Positions 8,755-17,573 of a DNA stretch of 64,000 nt are shown one piece after another. The stretch covers positions 62,001-126,000 of the forward strand of contig CAXEND010000001.1 in NCBI GenBank assembly GCA_963997635.1, in the 5' to 3' direction. Under the pieces are notes generated by a model. It had not been told where the DNA came from, did not search any database, and was given only the letters and a program-made list of their open reading frames with translations. Source of the DNA: GCA-2728135 sp002728135 (lineage in GTDB: Bacteria > Pseudomonadota > Alphaproteobacteria > UBA828). The position numbers were made by a program, and so were the translations under genes. The stretch's first letter is position 1. Every line of letters starts with the position of its first letter.

Positions 8755-9232
8755 TTATTTCAGAGTTTTCATCATTATTTTTTGCAGTCTGATTATCTGT
8801 TTCAGGTTTTAAATCTTCTGATTCCGTTTGTTCGGGTCCGTCATTTTTAGAACTAGTTTCTTGCTCTACCTCGGCTACAGCCTCTGCTGCAGCCTTAGCT
8901 TTTTCATCGCGTTCAGCTATACGATCAAGAGTCTTTTGTTTAGGTAGAGATTTTTTTGTTTGCTCGGGTATCTGAGGTGTGTCAATTAGGTTTGCTTTAC
9001 CTAAAAACCTAGCAATACGATCAGTTGGCTTTGCTCCTTCACTCAGCCAGTACTTTATCCTTTCTTCATTAAGTTTTACCCTATCAACACTATTTTTTTC
9101 TAGCATAGGATTATAGCTACCTAGCCTTTCAATATACTTCCCGTCTCGTGGGCTTCGCGAATCAGCTAAAACTATTCTATAATAAGGGCGTTTTTTTGCT
9201 CCTGCTCTAGAAAGCCTAATCTTTAATGCCAT
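8699..9232 (-). CDS. rpsP: 30S ribosomal protein S16 with acidic C-terminal tail
   Basis: The first 80 or so residues are typical S16: MALKIRLSRAGAKKRPYYRI, ADSRSPRDGKYIERLGSYNP and ERIKYWLSEGAKPTDRIARF. The protein is 177 residues, about twice the E. coli length. The extra part (residues about 100-177) is a low-complexity tail rich in Glu, Asp, Asn and Thr. Acidic or charged extensions of S16 are known in alphaproteobacteria. The ATG has a strong AAGGAG site. It is the first gene of the rpsP-rimM-trmD-rplS set and its end overlaps rimM by 56 bases. Confidence 0.95.
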   Translation of the reverse strand: MALKIRLSRAGAKKRPYYRIVLADSRSPRDGKYIERLGSYNPMLEKNSVDRVKLNEERIKYWLSEGAKPTDRIARFLGKANLIDTPQIPEQTKKSLPKQKTLDRIAERDEKAKAAAEAVAEVEQETSSKNDGPEQTESEDLKPETDNQTAKNNDENSEINESTADEKNDQTEPETNE

Positions 9233-9274
9233 AAAATTTTCTCCTTAAATTAGTGTAATTATAGATATGTACTG

Positions 9275-10633
9275 CTAATGCATGGGCGGTAATAACCCTT
9301 GAATCCCCTGACGAGCCAATCCTTTTTCACCAAGTTTTCCAACACGTTTCATCATTAAGTTCATTTGTTTAAATTGCTTTAAAAGTCGATTTATTTCTTG
9401 GACTGAGGTTCCAGATCCTCCAGCTATTCGCCTTTTTCTTGATCCATTAAGTAATTTTGGGTTGGCACGCTCTGCTGGTGTCATAGATGAAATAATAGCT
9501 TGTAGATGAGCAATTGATTTATCATCGACATTTACTTGAGCTAATTGTTTTTTCACTTTATTGACCCCTGGTAGCATGCCCATTAATCCATCCATTCCCC
9601 CCATCTTTCGCATTTGTGCTAGTTGTGTGTCCATATCATTAAGGTCGAACCCTTTACCTTTCTTAACTTTTTTTGCAAGCTTTTCTGCTTCCTTAATGTC
9701 CATCGCCTCTTGGGCTTTCTCGACTAAAGAAACAACATCACCCATGCCAAGTATTCGATTAGCAATACGATCTGGATGGAATGCTTCGATAGCATCTAAA
9801 CCTTCACCATTACCCATGAATTTGATTGGACACCCGGTAGTAGCACGCATACTTAGAGCGGCTCCCCCTCTGCCGTCGCCATCGATACGGGTTAGAACAA
9901 TACCGGATAAATTTAAGGAATTTGAAAAATTTGTTGCTACGTTAACGGCATCTTGACCTGTAAGTGAATCAGCTACAAGCAAAGTTTCTGTTGGTTTTGC
10001 TATATCCTGAATTCCTTTAATTTCAGACATAAGTGTATCATCTACGTGTAAACGTCCAGCTGTATCAAGAATAACTACGTCGTACCCTTCCTTCCTACCA
10101 GTATTTATTGCGTTTTTTGCAATATCTATGGGACTTAAACCATTCTTTATTGGCAGGGTATCTATTTCTCCTTTTTGACCTAGGGTTGCCAATTGTTCCA
10201 TTGCTGCTGGTCGATGAACATCCAAAGATGCCATCAAAACTTTTTTCTTATGAGTTGTCTTGACAAGTTTTCCTAATTTGGCAGTCGTTGTAGTTTTGCC
10301 AGAGCCTTGCAGTCCAGTCATTAGTATCACAGCAGGAGGAGAGGTTGATAAATTAAGACCAATTTCATCCTTACCAAGCATGTTTATAATTTCATCATTT
10401 ACTATTTTGATTACTTGTTGGCCGGGTGTCACACTTTTTACTACTTCAGCACCAACTGACCGAGTTCTTACCTTTTCAATAAATTCCTTTACAACAGGTA
10501 ATGATACATCTGCTTCCAATAAAGCGATACGTACTTCACGCATTGCTGCATTGACATCACCTTCCGAAAGAGCCCCTCTTTTTGTGAGTTTGTCGAAAAC
10601 ATTAGTAAGTTTTCCAGATAACGTATCAAACAA
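9275..10633 (-). CDS. ffh: Signal recognition particle protein (SRP54 homologue)
   Basis: This is the GTPase that binds signal sequences of nascent membrane proteins and docks with FtsY. The NG domain shows GLQGSGKTTTTAKLG (P-loop), DVHRPAA, DTAGRLHVDD and TRIDGDGRGG. The methionine-rich M domain follows from about residue 320 (MRKMGGMDGLMGMLPG). I choose a TTG start at 10633, giving LFDTLSGKL as the N-terminus, because GGAG lies 8 bases upstream and most homologues start there. An ATG 10 codons upstream (10663) is alternative but would lie within the T-run of the leader terminator. Length is 452 residues. Confidence 0.95.
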   Translation of the reverse strand: MFDTLSGKLTNVFDKLTKRGALSEGDVNAAMREVRIALLEADVSLPVVKEFIEKVRTRSVGAEVVKSVTPGQQVIKIVNDEIINMLGKDEIGLNLSTSPPAVILMTGLQGSGKTTTTAKLGKLVKTTHKKKVLMASLDVHRPAAMEQLATLGQKGEIDTLPIKNGLSPIDIAKNAINTGRKEGYDVVILDTAGRLHVDDTLMSEIKGIQDIAKPTETLLVADSLTGQDAVNVATNFSNSLNLSGIVLTRIDGDGRGGAALSMRATTGCPIKFMGNGEGLDAIEAFHPDRIANRILGMGDVVSLVEKAQEAMDIKEAEKLAKKVKKGKGFDLNDMDTQLAQMRKMGGMDGLMGMLPGVNKVKKQLAQVNVDDKSIAHLQAIISSMTPAERANPKLLNGSRKRRIAGGSGTSVQEINRLLKQFKQMNLMMKRVGKLGEKGLARQGIQGLLPPMH

Positions 10634-10660
10634 GTTTTTCTCCAAATTTATTGAGTAAAC

Positions 10661-10752
10661 CAAAAAAAATTAACACCAGTGCACGAAACTCGCGGGCTGG
10701 TGTGCCTCCTAGGAGGATTGTTTTTCTGTAGTTAACTGATGAAACGACAAAC
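10661..10752 (-). ncRNA. Candidate short leader RNA ending in a terminator just before ffh
   Basis: On the minus strand a stem ACACCAG / CTGGTGT (10697-10703 with 10673-10679) closes an inner CGCG/CGTG stem. It is followed after three bases by a run of eight T (10662-10669). This has the form of an intrinsic terminator. Upstream is a self-complementary CCTCCTAGGAGG (10705-10716). A promoter at 10759-10788 would give an RNA of about 90 bases ending here, only about 28 bases before the ffh start. It could be an attenuated ffh leader or a separate small RNA. I do not see the conserved SRP RNA tetraloop region or a leader peptide with ATG. Confidence 0.45.
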
Positions 10753-10758
10753 TAGTTG

Positions 10759-10788
10759 GGTATACTATTTAAGTCAATACTTTATCAA
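10759..10788 (-). promoter_or_regulatory. Possible promoter reading toward ffh
   Basis: On the minus strand TTGATA (10783-10788) and TATACC (10759-10764) are separated by 18 bases. These are five and four matches to the sigma70 consensus. It would start transcription near 10752, upstream of the terminator-like hairpin. A TTGACT nearby has no suitable -10 at standard spacing. Confidence 0.4.
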
Positions 10789-10849
10789 AATATGTAAATT
10801 CTTAACATTATTCTACCTAAATCAAATTAAACGTATATATAATGCCGCC

Positions 10850-11671
10850 ATGACTTCAATTGAATTTATAAAAATGCATGGGTTGGGTAATGATTTTGTG
10901 ATTTTTGATTTAAGAGCCCAAAACATGAAATTATCCAGCCAAGTAGTCAAGGAAATTGCGCGGAGACGAACGGGTGTGGGATGCGATCAACTAATATCTA
11001 TCGAAGTGTCAAAAAATATTAACAAAGATGCCAAAATAAGAATCTGGAATGCAGACGGGGGAGAGGTGGAAGCGTGTGGTAATGCTATGCGTTGTGTAGG
11101 CTACCTATTGTTGAAGGAGGGAAAAAAAACAGAGATTGTTCTGGAAACTCCCGCAGGAGATATAAAGGTAACCGGAAATAATGCAGATAGGGTTTCTGTA
11201 GATATGGGTGTTCCTCGAACTCATTGGAGTGAGATACCATTAGCTGAGGAATATGATACTCTTTGCATTGATATTTCGGAAGGTGAGCTAAAGAACCCTG
11301 TTGGTGTTTCAATGGGTAATCCGCATGTTGTATTTTTTGTAAATGACGTAGATTCAATTGATTTAGATAAACTGGGGCCAAAGATAGAATTTCATCCTTT
11401 GTTTCCCTCAAGAGTAAATGTGGGTATTTCTGAAGTTTTAGGTAATAATCAGATTCGCTTAAGAGTATGGGAACGAGGAGTTGGAATTACTAATGCTTGT
11501 GGAACAGCTGCTTGTGCAGCAGTAGTGGCTGGTGTCAGGCGTAAGGTAGTTTTAAGAAATACAACTGTAAATCTTGATGGTGGATCGTTAGAAATAGAGT
11601 GGAGGTCGTCGGATAACCGAGTGATTATGACTGGGCCTGTCAGTTCAAGTTTCCGAGGTAGCCTTATATGA
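10850..11671 (+). CDS. dapF: Diaminopimelate epimerase
   Basis: It converts LL- to meso-diaminopimelate for lysine and peptidoglycan. The 273-residue protein begins MTSIEFIKMHGLGNDFVIFD. It has the two active-site cysteines in ACGNAMRCVG and NACGTAACAAVVAG, and the MGNPHVVFFV segment. I place the start at 10850; the frame is open to 10739 but the extra 37 residues show no family similarity. It is divergent from ffh and its stop overlaps the next start by 4 bases (ATGA), so dapF-mtaB-ftsY form an operon. Confidence 0.96.
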   Translation: MTSIEFIKMHGLGNDFVIFDLRAQNMKLSSQVVKEIARRRTGVGCDQLISIEVSKNINKDAKIRIWNADGGEVEACGNAMRCVGYLLLKEGKKTEIVLETPAGDIKVTGNNADRVSVDMGVPRTHWSEIPLAEEYDTLCIDISEGELKNPVGVSMGNPHVVFFVNDVDSIDLDKLGPKIEFHPLFPSRVNVGISEVLGNNQIRLRVWERGVGITNACGTAACAAVVAGVRRKVVLRNTTVNLDGGSLEIEWRSSDNRVIMTGPVSSSFRGSLI

Positions 11672-12918
11672 ATACAAAAAGTGAAGTGATTACTTTTGGT
11701 TGTAGATTAAACACTTACGAGTCAGAAGTAATTAAAAAACAAACAAAAGCTGCTAAGCTTAATAATTCTATTATTTTCAATACTTGTGCGGTTACATTAG
11801 AGGCGGAGCGTCAAGCACGTCAGGCTATTAGACGAGCTAAAAAAAATAAACCAGATGCAGAAATCATTGTAACTGGATGTGCAGCACAAATTAATCCAAG
11901 GAAATGGGCATCCATGCCGGAGGTAACGAGGGTAATTGGTAATATAGAAAAGTTGGAATTAAGTAGTTTTAAAAACAATTATCAACATCCAATCATAAGC
12001 GTTAATGACATTATGGCTGTTAAGGAACAAGCTGGGCATTTAGTTGCAGGCTTTGATGGAAGAACACGAGCTTATGTTGAAGTTCAACAAGGCTGTGATC
12101 ATAGATGTTCTTTTTGTATAATCCCCTTTGGTAGGGGAAATAGCCGTTCTGTTCCCTTTGGAGAAATAGTATCGCAGGTTCAAAGCTTAGTTGAAGTAGG
12201 TTATAAAGAACTTGTTCTTACAGGTGTAGATCTCACTTCATATGGTTCAGATTTACCAGGAAAGCCCAAACTAGGGCAGGTTATTAGGAGACTGTTGAAG
12301 TTAGTTCCAGATCTCCCACGTCTTAGGCTATCATCCTTAGATCCATCAGAGATAGATCATGATCTTGAAACTCTTATTGTTGAAGAGTCAAGGCTTATGC
12401 CACACATGCATTTAAGCATACAAGCTGGTGATGACTTAATTCTAAAGCGAATGAAACGTCGGCACTTAAGCTCAGATGTAATATATCTAACAAGTAGAAT
12501 AAGAAAGTTACGGCCAGAGATAGTATTTGGTGCGGATTTAATTGCAGGATTTCCAACTGAAACAGAGGATATGTTTCTAAATACAAAAAATTTGATTGAG
12601 AAAGCAGGCCTTACTTGGCTTCATATTTTTCCTTATTCTCCTCGACCCAATACCCCCGCTCAGAAGATGCCGCAGGTTCCATTATCTGTGAGAAAAAAAA
12701 GGGCGGCAATATTAAGAAAGCAAGGTGACATTGCAGTAAAAAATCTATTGGAGAAATATGTTGGGGAAAAAGTATCTGTTCTTGTTGAGAAGGAAAGCAT
12801 TGGGTTCAGTGAGAGTTTTGCAAAGGTTAAGTTAGATTCTTTTTGCGAAGAAGGAAGTTTAGTTAATGCTTTAATAACCCATACGGATGGGTCTATTTTG
12901 TATGGGTCAGAAATGTAA
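11668..12918 (+). CDS. mtaB: tRNA t6A37 methylthiotransferase MtaB
   Basis: This radical SAM enzyme converts t6A37 to ms2t6A37 in tRNAs reading ANN codons. The N-terminal methylthiotransferase domain shows FGCRLNTYESE, FNTCAVT and TGCAAQ, whose three cysteines bind an auxiliary Fe-S cluster. The radical SAM motif is CDHRCSFCIIPFGRGNSRS. The end of the 416 residues resembles a TRAM domain. MiaB-type proteins are the nearest alternative, but the short GCRLN start and FNTCAVT favour MtaB. Its start overlaps the dapF stop and its stop overlaps the ftsY start (TAATG). Confidence 0.92.
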   Translation: MNTKSEVITFGCRLNTYESEVIKKQTKAAKLNNSIIFNTCAVTLEAERQARQAIRRAKKNKPDAEIIVTGCAAQINPRKWASMPEVTRVIGNIEKLELSSFKNNYQHPIISVNDIMAVKEQAGHLVAGFDGRTRAYVEVQQGCDHRCSFCIIPFGRGNSRSVPFGEIVSQVQSLVEVGYKELVLTGVDLTSYGSDLPGKPKLGQVIRRLLKLVPDLPRLRLSSLDPSEIDHDLETLIVEESRLMPHMHLSIQAGDDLILKRMKRRHLSSDVIYLTSRIRKLRPEIVFGADLIAGFPTETEDMFLNTKNLIEKAGLTWLHIFPYSPRPNTPAQKMPQVPLSVRKKRAAILRKQGDIAVKNLLEKYVGEKVSVLVEKESIGFSESFAKVKLDSFCEEGSLVNALITHTDGSILYGSEM

Positions 12919-13862
12919 TGCCATTAAATGAAAAAAAAAATTACAGTTGGTTAGAGCGGTTGCGAAAGGGTTTATCTCGTAGTTCTTCACAAATAAGCGA
13001 TGGCATTGGAGATATCATATTTGGACGCAAGCTCGATGATGGTGCATTAGAGGAGTTAGAAGACCTACTAATTGCTGCTGATATGGGTTTGCCAACAGCA
13101 AGTAATCTTGTTGCTAATCTTTCAAAAGATAAATTTGGAAAAGATGTATCCCCTGAAGAGATAAAGAGTATTCTTGCAGCAAATATTGCAGAAATACTTC
13201 GACCTATTGCAAAAAATATCCATATCAATGAGGCTGCGAAGCCTCATGTCATTTTGGTATCGGGAGTCAATGGGACTGGAAAAACTACGACCATAGGAAA
13301 ACTAGCCAAACAATTTAAAGATAATGATCTTAGAGTTATGCTAGCAGCAGGAGATACCTTTAGAGCAGCAGCGGTAGAACAATTAAAAATATGGGGAGCA
13401 AGAACAAACTCACCTGTAGTAGCCAATGAAGAAGAGGGGGGAGATGCAGCAGCTGTTGCCTTTAAAGCTATCTCTCTTGCTCAGAATGAAAATATAGATG
13501 TGCTATTAGTTGATACTGCTGGGAGGTTACAAAATAAGGCACATTTAATGGAGGAGCTGTCCAAAATTGAACGTGTTTTAAGTAAGATAGATTCTTCAGC
13601 ACCCCATACGCGACTCTTAGTTTTGGATGCTACTACTGGTCAAAATGCACATAATCAGGTAGAGGCGTTTAAAAGTGCAATAGATATTGACTCACTTGTG
13701 GTTACTAAACTAGATGGCACAGCAAAGGGTGGTGTTTTAGTTTCTCTTGCTCAACAATTCTCGATACCTGTCGTGTCAATTGGGGTAGGTGAGGCAATTG
13801 ATGATTTAAGACCATTTGACCCCAAATCATTTGCTGAAACTCTAATGGGTGTTAATATTTAA
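12918..13862 (+). CDS. ftsY: Signal recognition particle receptor FtsY
   Basis: This membrane-associated SRP receptor GTPase forms a twin complex with Ffh. Its 314 residues contain only the NG domain: GVNGTGKTTTIGKLA (P-loop), GDTFRAAAVEQL, DTAGRLQNKAHLMEEL and TKLDGTAKGG. The acidic N-terminal A domain found in E. coli is reduced to a short basic stretch before the N domain, as in many alphaproteobacteria. It is the third gene of dapF-mtaB-ftsY. Confidence 0.96.
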   Translation: MPLNEKKNYSWLERLRKGLSRSSSQISDGIGDIIFGRKLDDGALEELEDLLIAADMGLPTASNLVANLSKDKFGKDVSPEEIKSILAANIAEILRPIAKNIHINEAAKPHVILVSGVNGTGKTTTIGKLAKQFKDNDLRVMLAAGDTFRAAAVEQLKIWGARTNSPVVANEEEGGDAAAVAFKAISLAQNENIDVLLVDTAGRLQNKAHLMEELSKIERVLSKIDSSAPHTRLLVLDATTGQNAHNQVEAFKSAIDIDSLVVTKLDGTAKGGVLVSLAQQFSIPVVSIGVGEAIDDLRPFDPKSFAETLMGVNI

Positions 13863-13880
13863 TTGTGTAAAATTCATATA

Positions 13881-14432
13881 TTATCCAAGAATATAATCTC
13901 CCTCTTGGCCATTAGGGTTTTGGAAAGGTGTAAAAAATCCCTTTTCCTTTATTTCACTATATTGAGAAATAGCCCAAGATACTGATGGAAAGGCTAATTT
14001 TTCCCATGGTATTGATTCAGTTGAAAATAATCCGACTTCTTGTGTCTCATGCCCAGCTGAAATATCTTCATTTTGTAAAACACCACAATAAATTAATTGA
14101 ACCATGCTCAAGCGTCTAATAGTGTATATTGCTAGAAGGGAGTTTATTGATATTTTTGCATTGGCTTCTTCTGATGCTTCGCGTAAAGCACCTTCCTCAG
14201 GCGTTTCACCAAGTTCCAGAAACCCAGCTGGAAGTGTCCACAGTCCAATTTGTGGTTCGATATCGCGCTTGCATAACAATATGCGACCATCTTTTGCAGC
14301 TACGACACCAGTAACAATTTTTGGATTATCGTATTCTATATAATCGCAGATATTACAAATTAAGCGCTCGCGGTTGTCGCCTTCTGGTACGCGTTTATGG
14401 ATTGGACCACCTGTAACTGGATATTTTGTCAT
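13881..14432 (-). CDS. NUDIX hydrolase with degenerate zinc ribbon
   Basis: The 183-residue protein has a clear NUDIX box, GFLELGETPEEGALREASEEA (cited by its ends G...EEA, residues about 69-89), which binds Mg and cleaves nucleoside-diphosphate-linked substrates. Upstream, homologues usually carry a four-cysteine zinc ribbon. Here only the second CxxC (CNIC, residues 26-29) is present, while the position of the first pair reads KYPVTGGP. The PEGDNRERLIC linker and DNPKIVTG are family-typical. Its substrate cannot be deduced. It is convergent with ftsY and divergent from the yej operon. Confidence 0.85.
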   Translation of the reverse strand: MTKYPVTGGPIHKRVPEGDNRERLICNICDYIEYDNPKIVTGVVAAKDGRILLCKRDIEPQIGLWTLPAGFLELGETPEEGALREASEEANAKISINSLLAIYTIRRLSMVQLIYCGVLQNEDISAGHETQEVGLFSTESIPWEKLAFPSVSWAISQYSEIKEKGFFTPFQNPNGQEGDYILG

Positions 14433-14558
14433 ATATCTAGTATGCGATTCAATGTGTATCTAGTCCAGCATATTGAAAAATTATGTTAAGGGGTGGAAGA
14501 AAAGACTGATGATACATAATTTATGTTAATAAAAAGTTTAAATTATTGGAGACATAAC

Positions 14559-16391
14559 GTGAACCTAGGAAAATTTACGACATTTTCTTGTCTTTTAATG
14601 TTTTTAACAATTTTTTCGAGCTTTTCATATGCTGATGAATATTCGCATGGGCTCTCTTTATTTGGAAAATTAAAATATGACGAAAATTTTACACATTTTG
14701 ATTATGTGAACCCTAAAGCACCAAAAGGTGGTAGTGTGCGTTATGCAAGTGTTGGCTCTTTTGATAGTTTGAATCCCTATATTTTAAAAGGGGTTTCAGC
14801 GGCTGGGTCAGGATTACCATTTGAGTCTCTTCTTATGGCATCATCTGATGAGCCAGATAGTGCATATGGTCTTGTTGCTAGTGAAGTTAAACTAGCAAAA
14901 GATAATAGTTGGGTGAGATTTAAAATAAATGCAAATGCACGTTGGCACGACGGTAGCAGAATTACTGCAGAAGATATAATTTTTTCTTATCAAACAATTA
15001 TGGATGATGGCCACCCAAATTTTTCAATAATGCTCTCGGGTGTGGAGAAAGTTACAAGCAGGTCGGAACTCGAAGTAACTTATCATATTTCAGATAAAGA
15101 AAATAGAAAGCTCCCATTGATTATTGGTGGACTGCCAATATTACAAAAAGAATATTTTTCAAAGCACCCTTTTGATAAAACAACCTTGGATGCACCCACA
15201 GGAAGCGGCCCCTATAAAATAACTAATGTCGATCCAGGTCGTTCAATTACCTTTGAGAGATTAAAAAATTATTGGGGAAAAGACCTTCCAGTAAATATAG
15301 GACGCTTTAATTTTGATAAAATTTCATATGATTATTATCGTGACCGAGACGTCATGGTCGAGGCACTAAAAGCTGGTGAGTATGATATTCACCAGGAATA
15401 TACTTCCAAAACATGGGCAACAGCTTACGATGTAAAATCTGTGAGAGATGGATGGCTTATCAAGGAGGTTCTAGAAGATAATACTCCTTCTGGTGTTCAG
15501 GCTTTCTTTATAAACACTAGAAGGGATAAATTTAAGAGTCGCAAAGTAAGAGAAGCTTTGTCTTATGCTTTCGATTATGAATGGACAAATAAAAATATTT
15601 TTTTCGGGCTTTATGAACGTATGTCTAGTTATTTTGAAAACTCTGAGCTTTCATCTAAGGGGCTCCCTGAGGGAGATGAGCTAAAACTTTTAGAGAGATT
15701 CAGAGGGAAGATACCAAACGATGTTTTTGTTAATGAGTTTATTCCTCCTAAAACGGACGGTTCTGGGAATATAAGAAGAAACCTTCGCACAGCAGCTTCT
15801 CTTTTAGCTGAAGCGGGATGGGATTTGGTTGAAGGGAAGAGAGTGAATAGGAAAACTAATCAGGTTTTAGAAATAGAGTTTTTATATTATGAGAGAACTT
15901 TTGAGAGAATCTTGGCTCCATATGCGCGAAACCTTGAAAAACTTGGAATTATAACTTCCCTTCGATTGGTTGATGTGACGCAGTATATAAAAAGATTGGA
16001 AAAACATGACTTTGATATAACAACACGTAGATTTGTACAGCGCCTATCGCCTGGAGCTGAATTATTATCGTATTTTGGTTCTGAAACTGCTGATCAGTAT
16101 GGGACTTTAAATTCATCAGGAATAAAGGACTCGGTAGTTGATGCTTTATTAATTGAAGTTCTTTCGGCAAAGAGCCGAGAGCAGTTGATAGTTGCTGCAC
16201 GTGCACTAGATCGTATTTTACTTTGGGGCCATTATATGGTTCCTCAATGGTTTAAGAATACTCATCATATTGTGTATTGGAATTATTTTGATAAACCAAC
16301 ACTTAAGCCAAAATATGCTATTGGATTTGATACATGGTGGTGGAATTCGGAAAAGGTAAGGGCTTTTAAAAAATATAAGTCAGGAGACTAG
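14559..16391 (+). CDS. yejA: YejA-type extracellular peptide-binding protein (ABC transporter)
   Basis: This is a periplasmic solute-binding protein of family 5 (SBP_bac_5), the binding component of a YejABEF peptide/microcin C importer. Signals are the N-terminal hydrophobic segment ending SFSYADE (signal peptide), GLSLFGKLKYDENFTHFDYVNPKAPKG-like entry typical of YejA (residues about 30-55), RWHDGSRITAEDIIFS, and the C-terminal QWFKNTHHIVYWNYFDKP. I choose the GTG at 14559 because GGAG lies 7 bases upstream. An ATG at 14523 is in frame but has no Shine-Dalgarno and would add 12 residues. It leads the yejA-yejB-yejE-yejF operon. Confidence 0.92.
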   Translation: MNLGKFTTFSCLLMFLTIFSSFSYADEYSHGLSLFGKLKYDENFTHFDYVNPKAPKGGSVRYASVGSFDSLNPYILKGVSAAGSGLPFESLLMASSDEPDSAYGLVASEVKLAKDNSWVRFKINANARWHDGSRITAEDIIFSYQTIMDDGHPNFSIMLSGVEKVTSRSELEVTYHISDKENRKLPLIIGGLPILQKEYFSKHPFDKTTLDAPTGSGPYKITNVDPGRSITFERLKNYWGKDLPVNIGRFNFDKISYDYYRDRDVMVEALKAGEYDIHQEYTSKTWATAYDVKSVRDGWLIKEVLEDNTPSGVQAFFINTRRDKFKSRKVREALSYAFDYEWTNKNIFFGLYERMSSYFENSELSSKGLPEGDELKLLERFRGKIPNDVFVNEFIPPKTDGSGNIRRNLRTAASLLAEAGWDLVEGKRVNRKTNQVLEIEFLYYERTFERILAPYARNLEKLGIITSLRLVDVTQYIKRLEKHDFDITTRRFVQRLSPGAELLSYFGSETADQYGTLNSSGIKDSVVDALLIEVLSAKSREQLIVAARALDRILLWGHYMVPQWFKNTHHIVYWNYFDKPTLKPKYAIGFDTWWWNSEKVRAFKKYKSGD

Positions 16392-16426
16392 TAATATGAA
16401 GTTAACTTATAATGGAGCCTTGATCT

Positions 16427-16439
16427 GCCACTAAGTGGC
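16427..16439 (+). other. Small hairpin between yejA and yejB
   Basis: GCCAC-TAA-GTGGC forms a perfect five-base-pair stem in the 62-base gap between yejA and yejB, with no T-run after it. Such hairpins after binding-protein genes often protect the upstream message end and so raise binding protein over permease. That role is an inference here. Confidence 0.35.
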
Positions 16440-16453
16440 GACTGGAGGTAGCA

Positions 16454-17572
16454 ATGTCTGCTTATATAATCCGTCGTCTTTTGTTAATAATCCCAACCTT
16501 GTTTGGGATTATGGTGCTGAATTTTATAATAATCCAGACTGCACCCGGTGGACCTGTGGAACAAATTATTGCTCAGCTCTCGGGTGTGGATGCGGCTGCG
16601 ACTGAACGCATAGGCGGAACACAGTTAGGTGATGTAGGAGCTAACGCAGATAGCTCTTCTAATTTTGGAGCGGACTACAACTCAACTAAGTACCGAGGAG
16701 CAAGAGGCTTAGACCCTCAATTAATAGCTGATTTAGAGAGACAGTTTGGCTTTGACAAGCCAATTTGGGAACGATTTTTTATAATGATGGGTAATTATAT
16801 AAGATTAGATTTTGGAGATAGTTTCTTTCGAGACCAATCTGTTATGTCTCTTGTTGCTGATAAACTGCCTGTATCAATAACACTTGGGCTTTGGACAACA
16901 TTACTCGCATATCTGATCTCTATCCCACTTGGTATTGCCAAAGCGGTTAGAGATGGCTCTAGGTTTGATGTATGGACAAGTGGATTAATTATAGGAGGCT
17001 ATGCAATACCAAGCTTTCTTTTCGCAATTCTACTTATAGTAATATTTGCAGGTGGTAGTTATTTAGACTGGTTCCCATTACGTGGTTTGACCTCTAATAA
17101 TTTTTCAGATTTATCTCTCGGGGGTAAGATTCTGGACTATCTTTGGCATATTATTCTTCCAATTGCTGCACTTGCAATTGGTGGATTTGCAACCACTACT
17201 ATGTTAACCAAAAATTCTTTTTTGGAAGAAATAAACAAGCACTATGTTCTTACTGCTCGTGCAAAAGGATTGACCGAGAGAAGAGTTCTTTATGGACATG
17301 TTTTTAGAAATGCGATGTTGATTATAATATCTGGTTTTCCGAGTGCATTTATAGGGATTTTGTTTACTGGGGCCTTACTAATTGAGGTGATTTTTTCTCT
17401 TGATGGCCTTGGTCTTCTTGGCTTTGAGGCTTTGATGAATAGGGATTACCCAGTAATTTTCGGAACTTTATTTATTTTTACATTGATAGGACTAGTAATT
17501 AATCTTGTTGGTGATGTTTTATATGCTGTTATTGATCCTAGGATTGATTTCGAAAGGCGGGAGATAAAGTAG
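16454..17572 (+). CDS. yejB: Peptide ABC transporter permease YejB
   Basis: This inner-membrane permease of the BPD_transp_1 family has 372 residues. It begins MSAYIIRRLLLIIPTLFGIM, typical of DppB/OppB/YejB proteins. It has the longer periplasmic insert seen in YejB (about residues 35-85, rich in Gly/Ser/Asn), several membrane segments, and the EAA-type cytoplasmic loop near YVLTARAKGLTERRV, which docks to the ATPase. A GGAGG site lies upstream of the ATG. The next gene starts 1 base after its stop. Confidence 0.94.
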   Translation: MSAYIIRRLLLIIPTLFGIMVLNFIIIQTAPGGPVEQIIAQLSGVDAAATERIGGTQLGDVGANADSSSNFGADYNSTKYRGARGLDPQLIADLERQFGFDKPIWERFFIMMGNYIRLDFGDSFFRDQSVMSLVADKLPVSITLGLWTTLLAYLISIPLGIAKAVRDGSRFDVWTSGLIIGGYAIPSFLFAILLIVIFAGGSYLDWFPLRGLTSNNFSDLSLGGKILDYLWHIILPIAALAIGGFATTTMLTKNSFLEEINKHYVLTARAKGLTERRVLYGHVFRNAMLIIISGFPSAFIGILFTGALLIEVIFSLDGLGLLGFEALMNRDYPVIFGTLFIFTLIGLVINLVGDVLYAVIDPRIDFERREIK

Positions 17573-17573
17573 T

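Noticed and set aside
10664..10760. 4.5S SRP RNA gene next to ffh
   Set aside because: The conserved GGAAGGAAGCA-type core and asymmetric loop of SRP RNA are not present on either strand; only a terminator-like hairpin is.
10739..10849. N-terminal extension of dapF
   Set aside because: The frame is open, but the 37 residues have no DapF similarity, and the family start MTSIEFIKMHGLGNDF begins at 10850.
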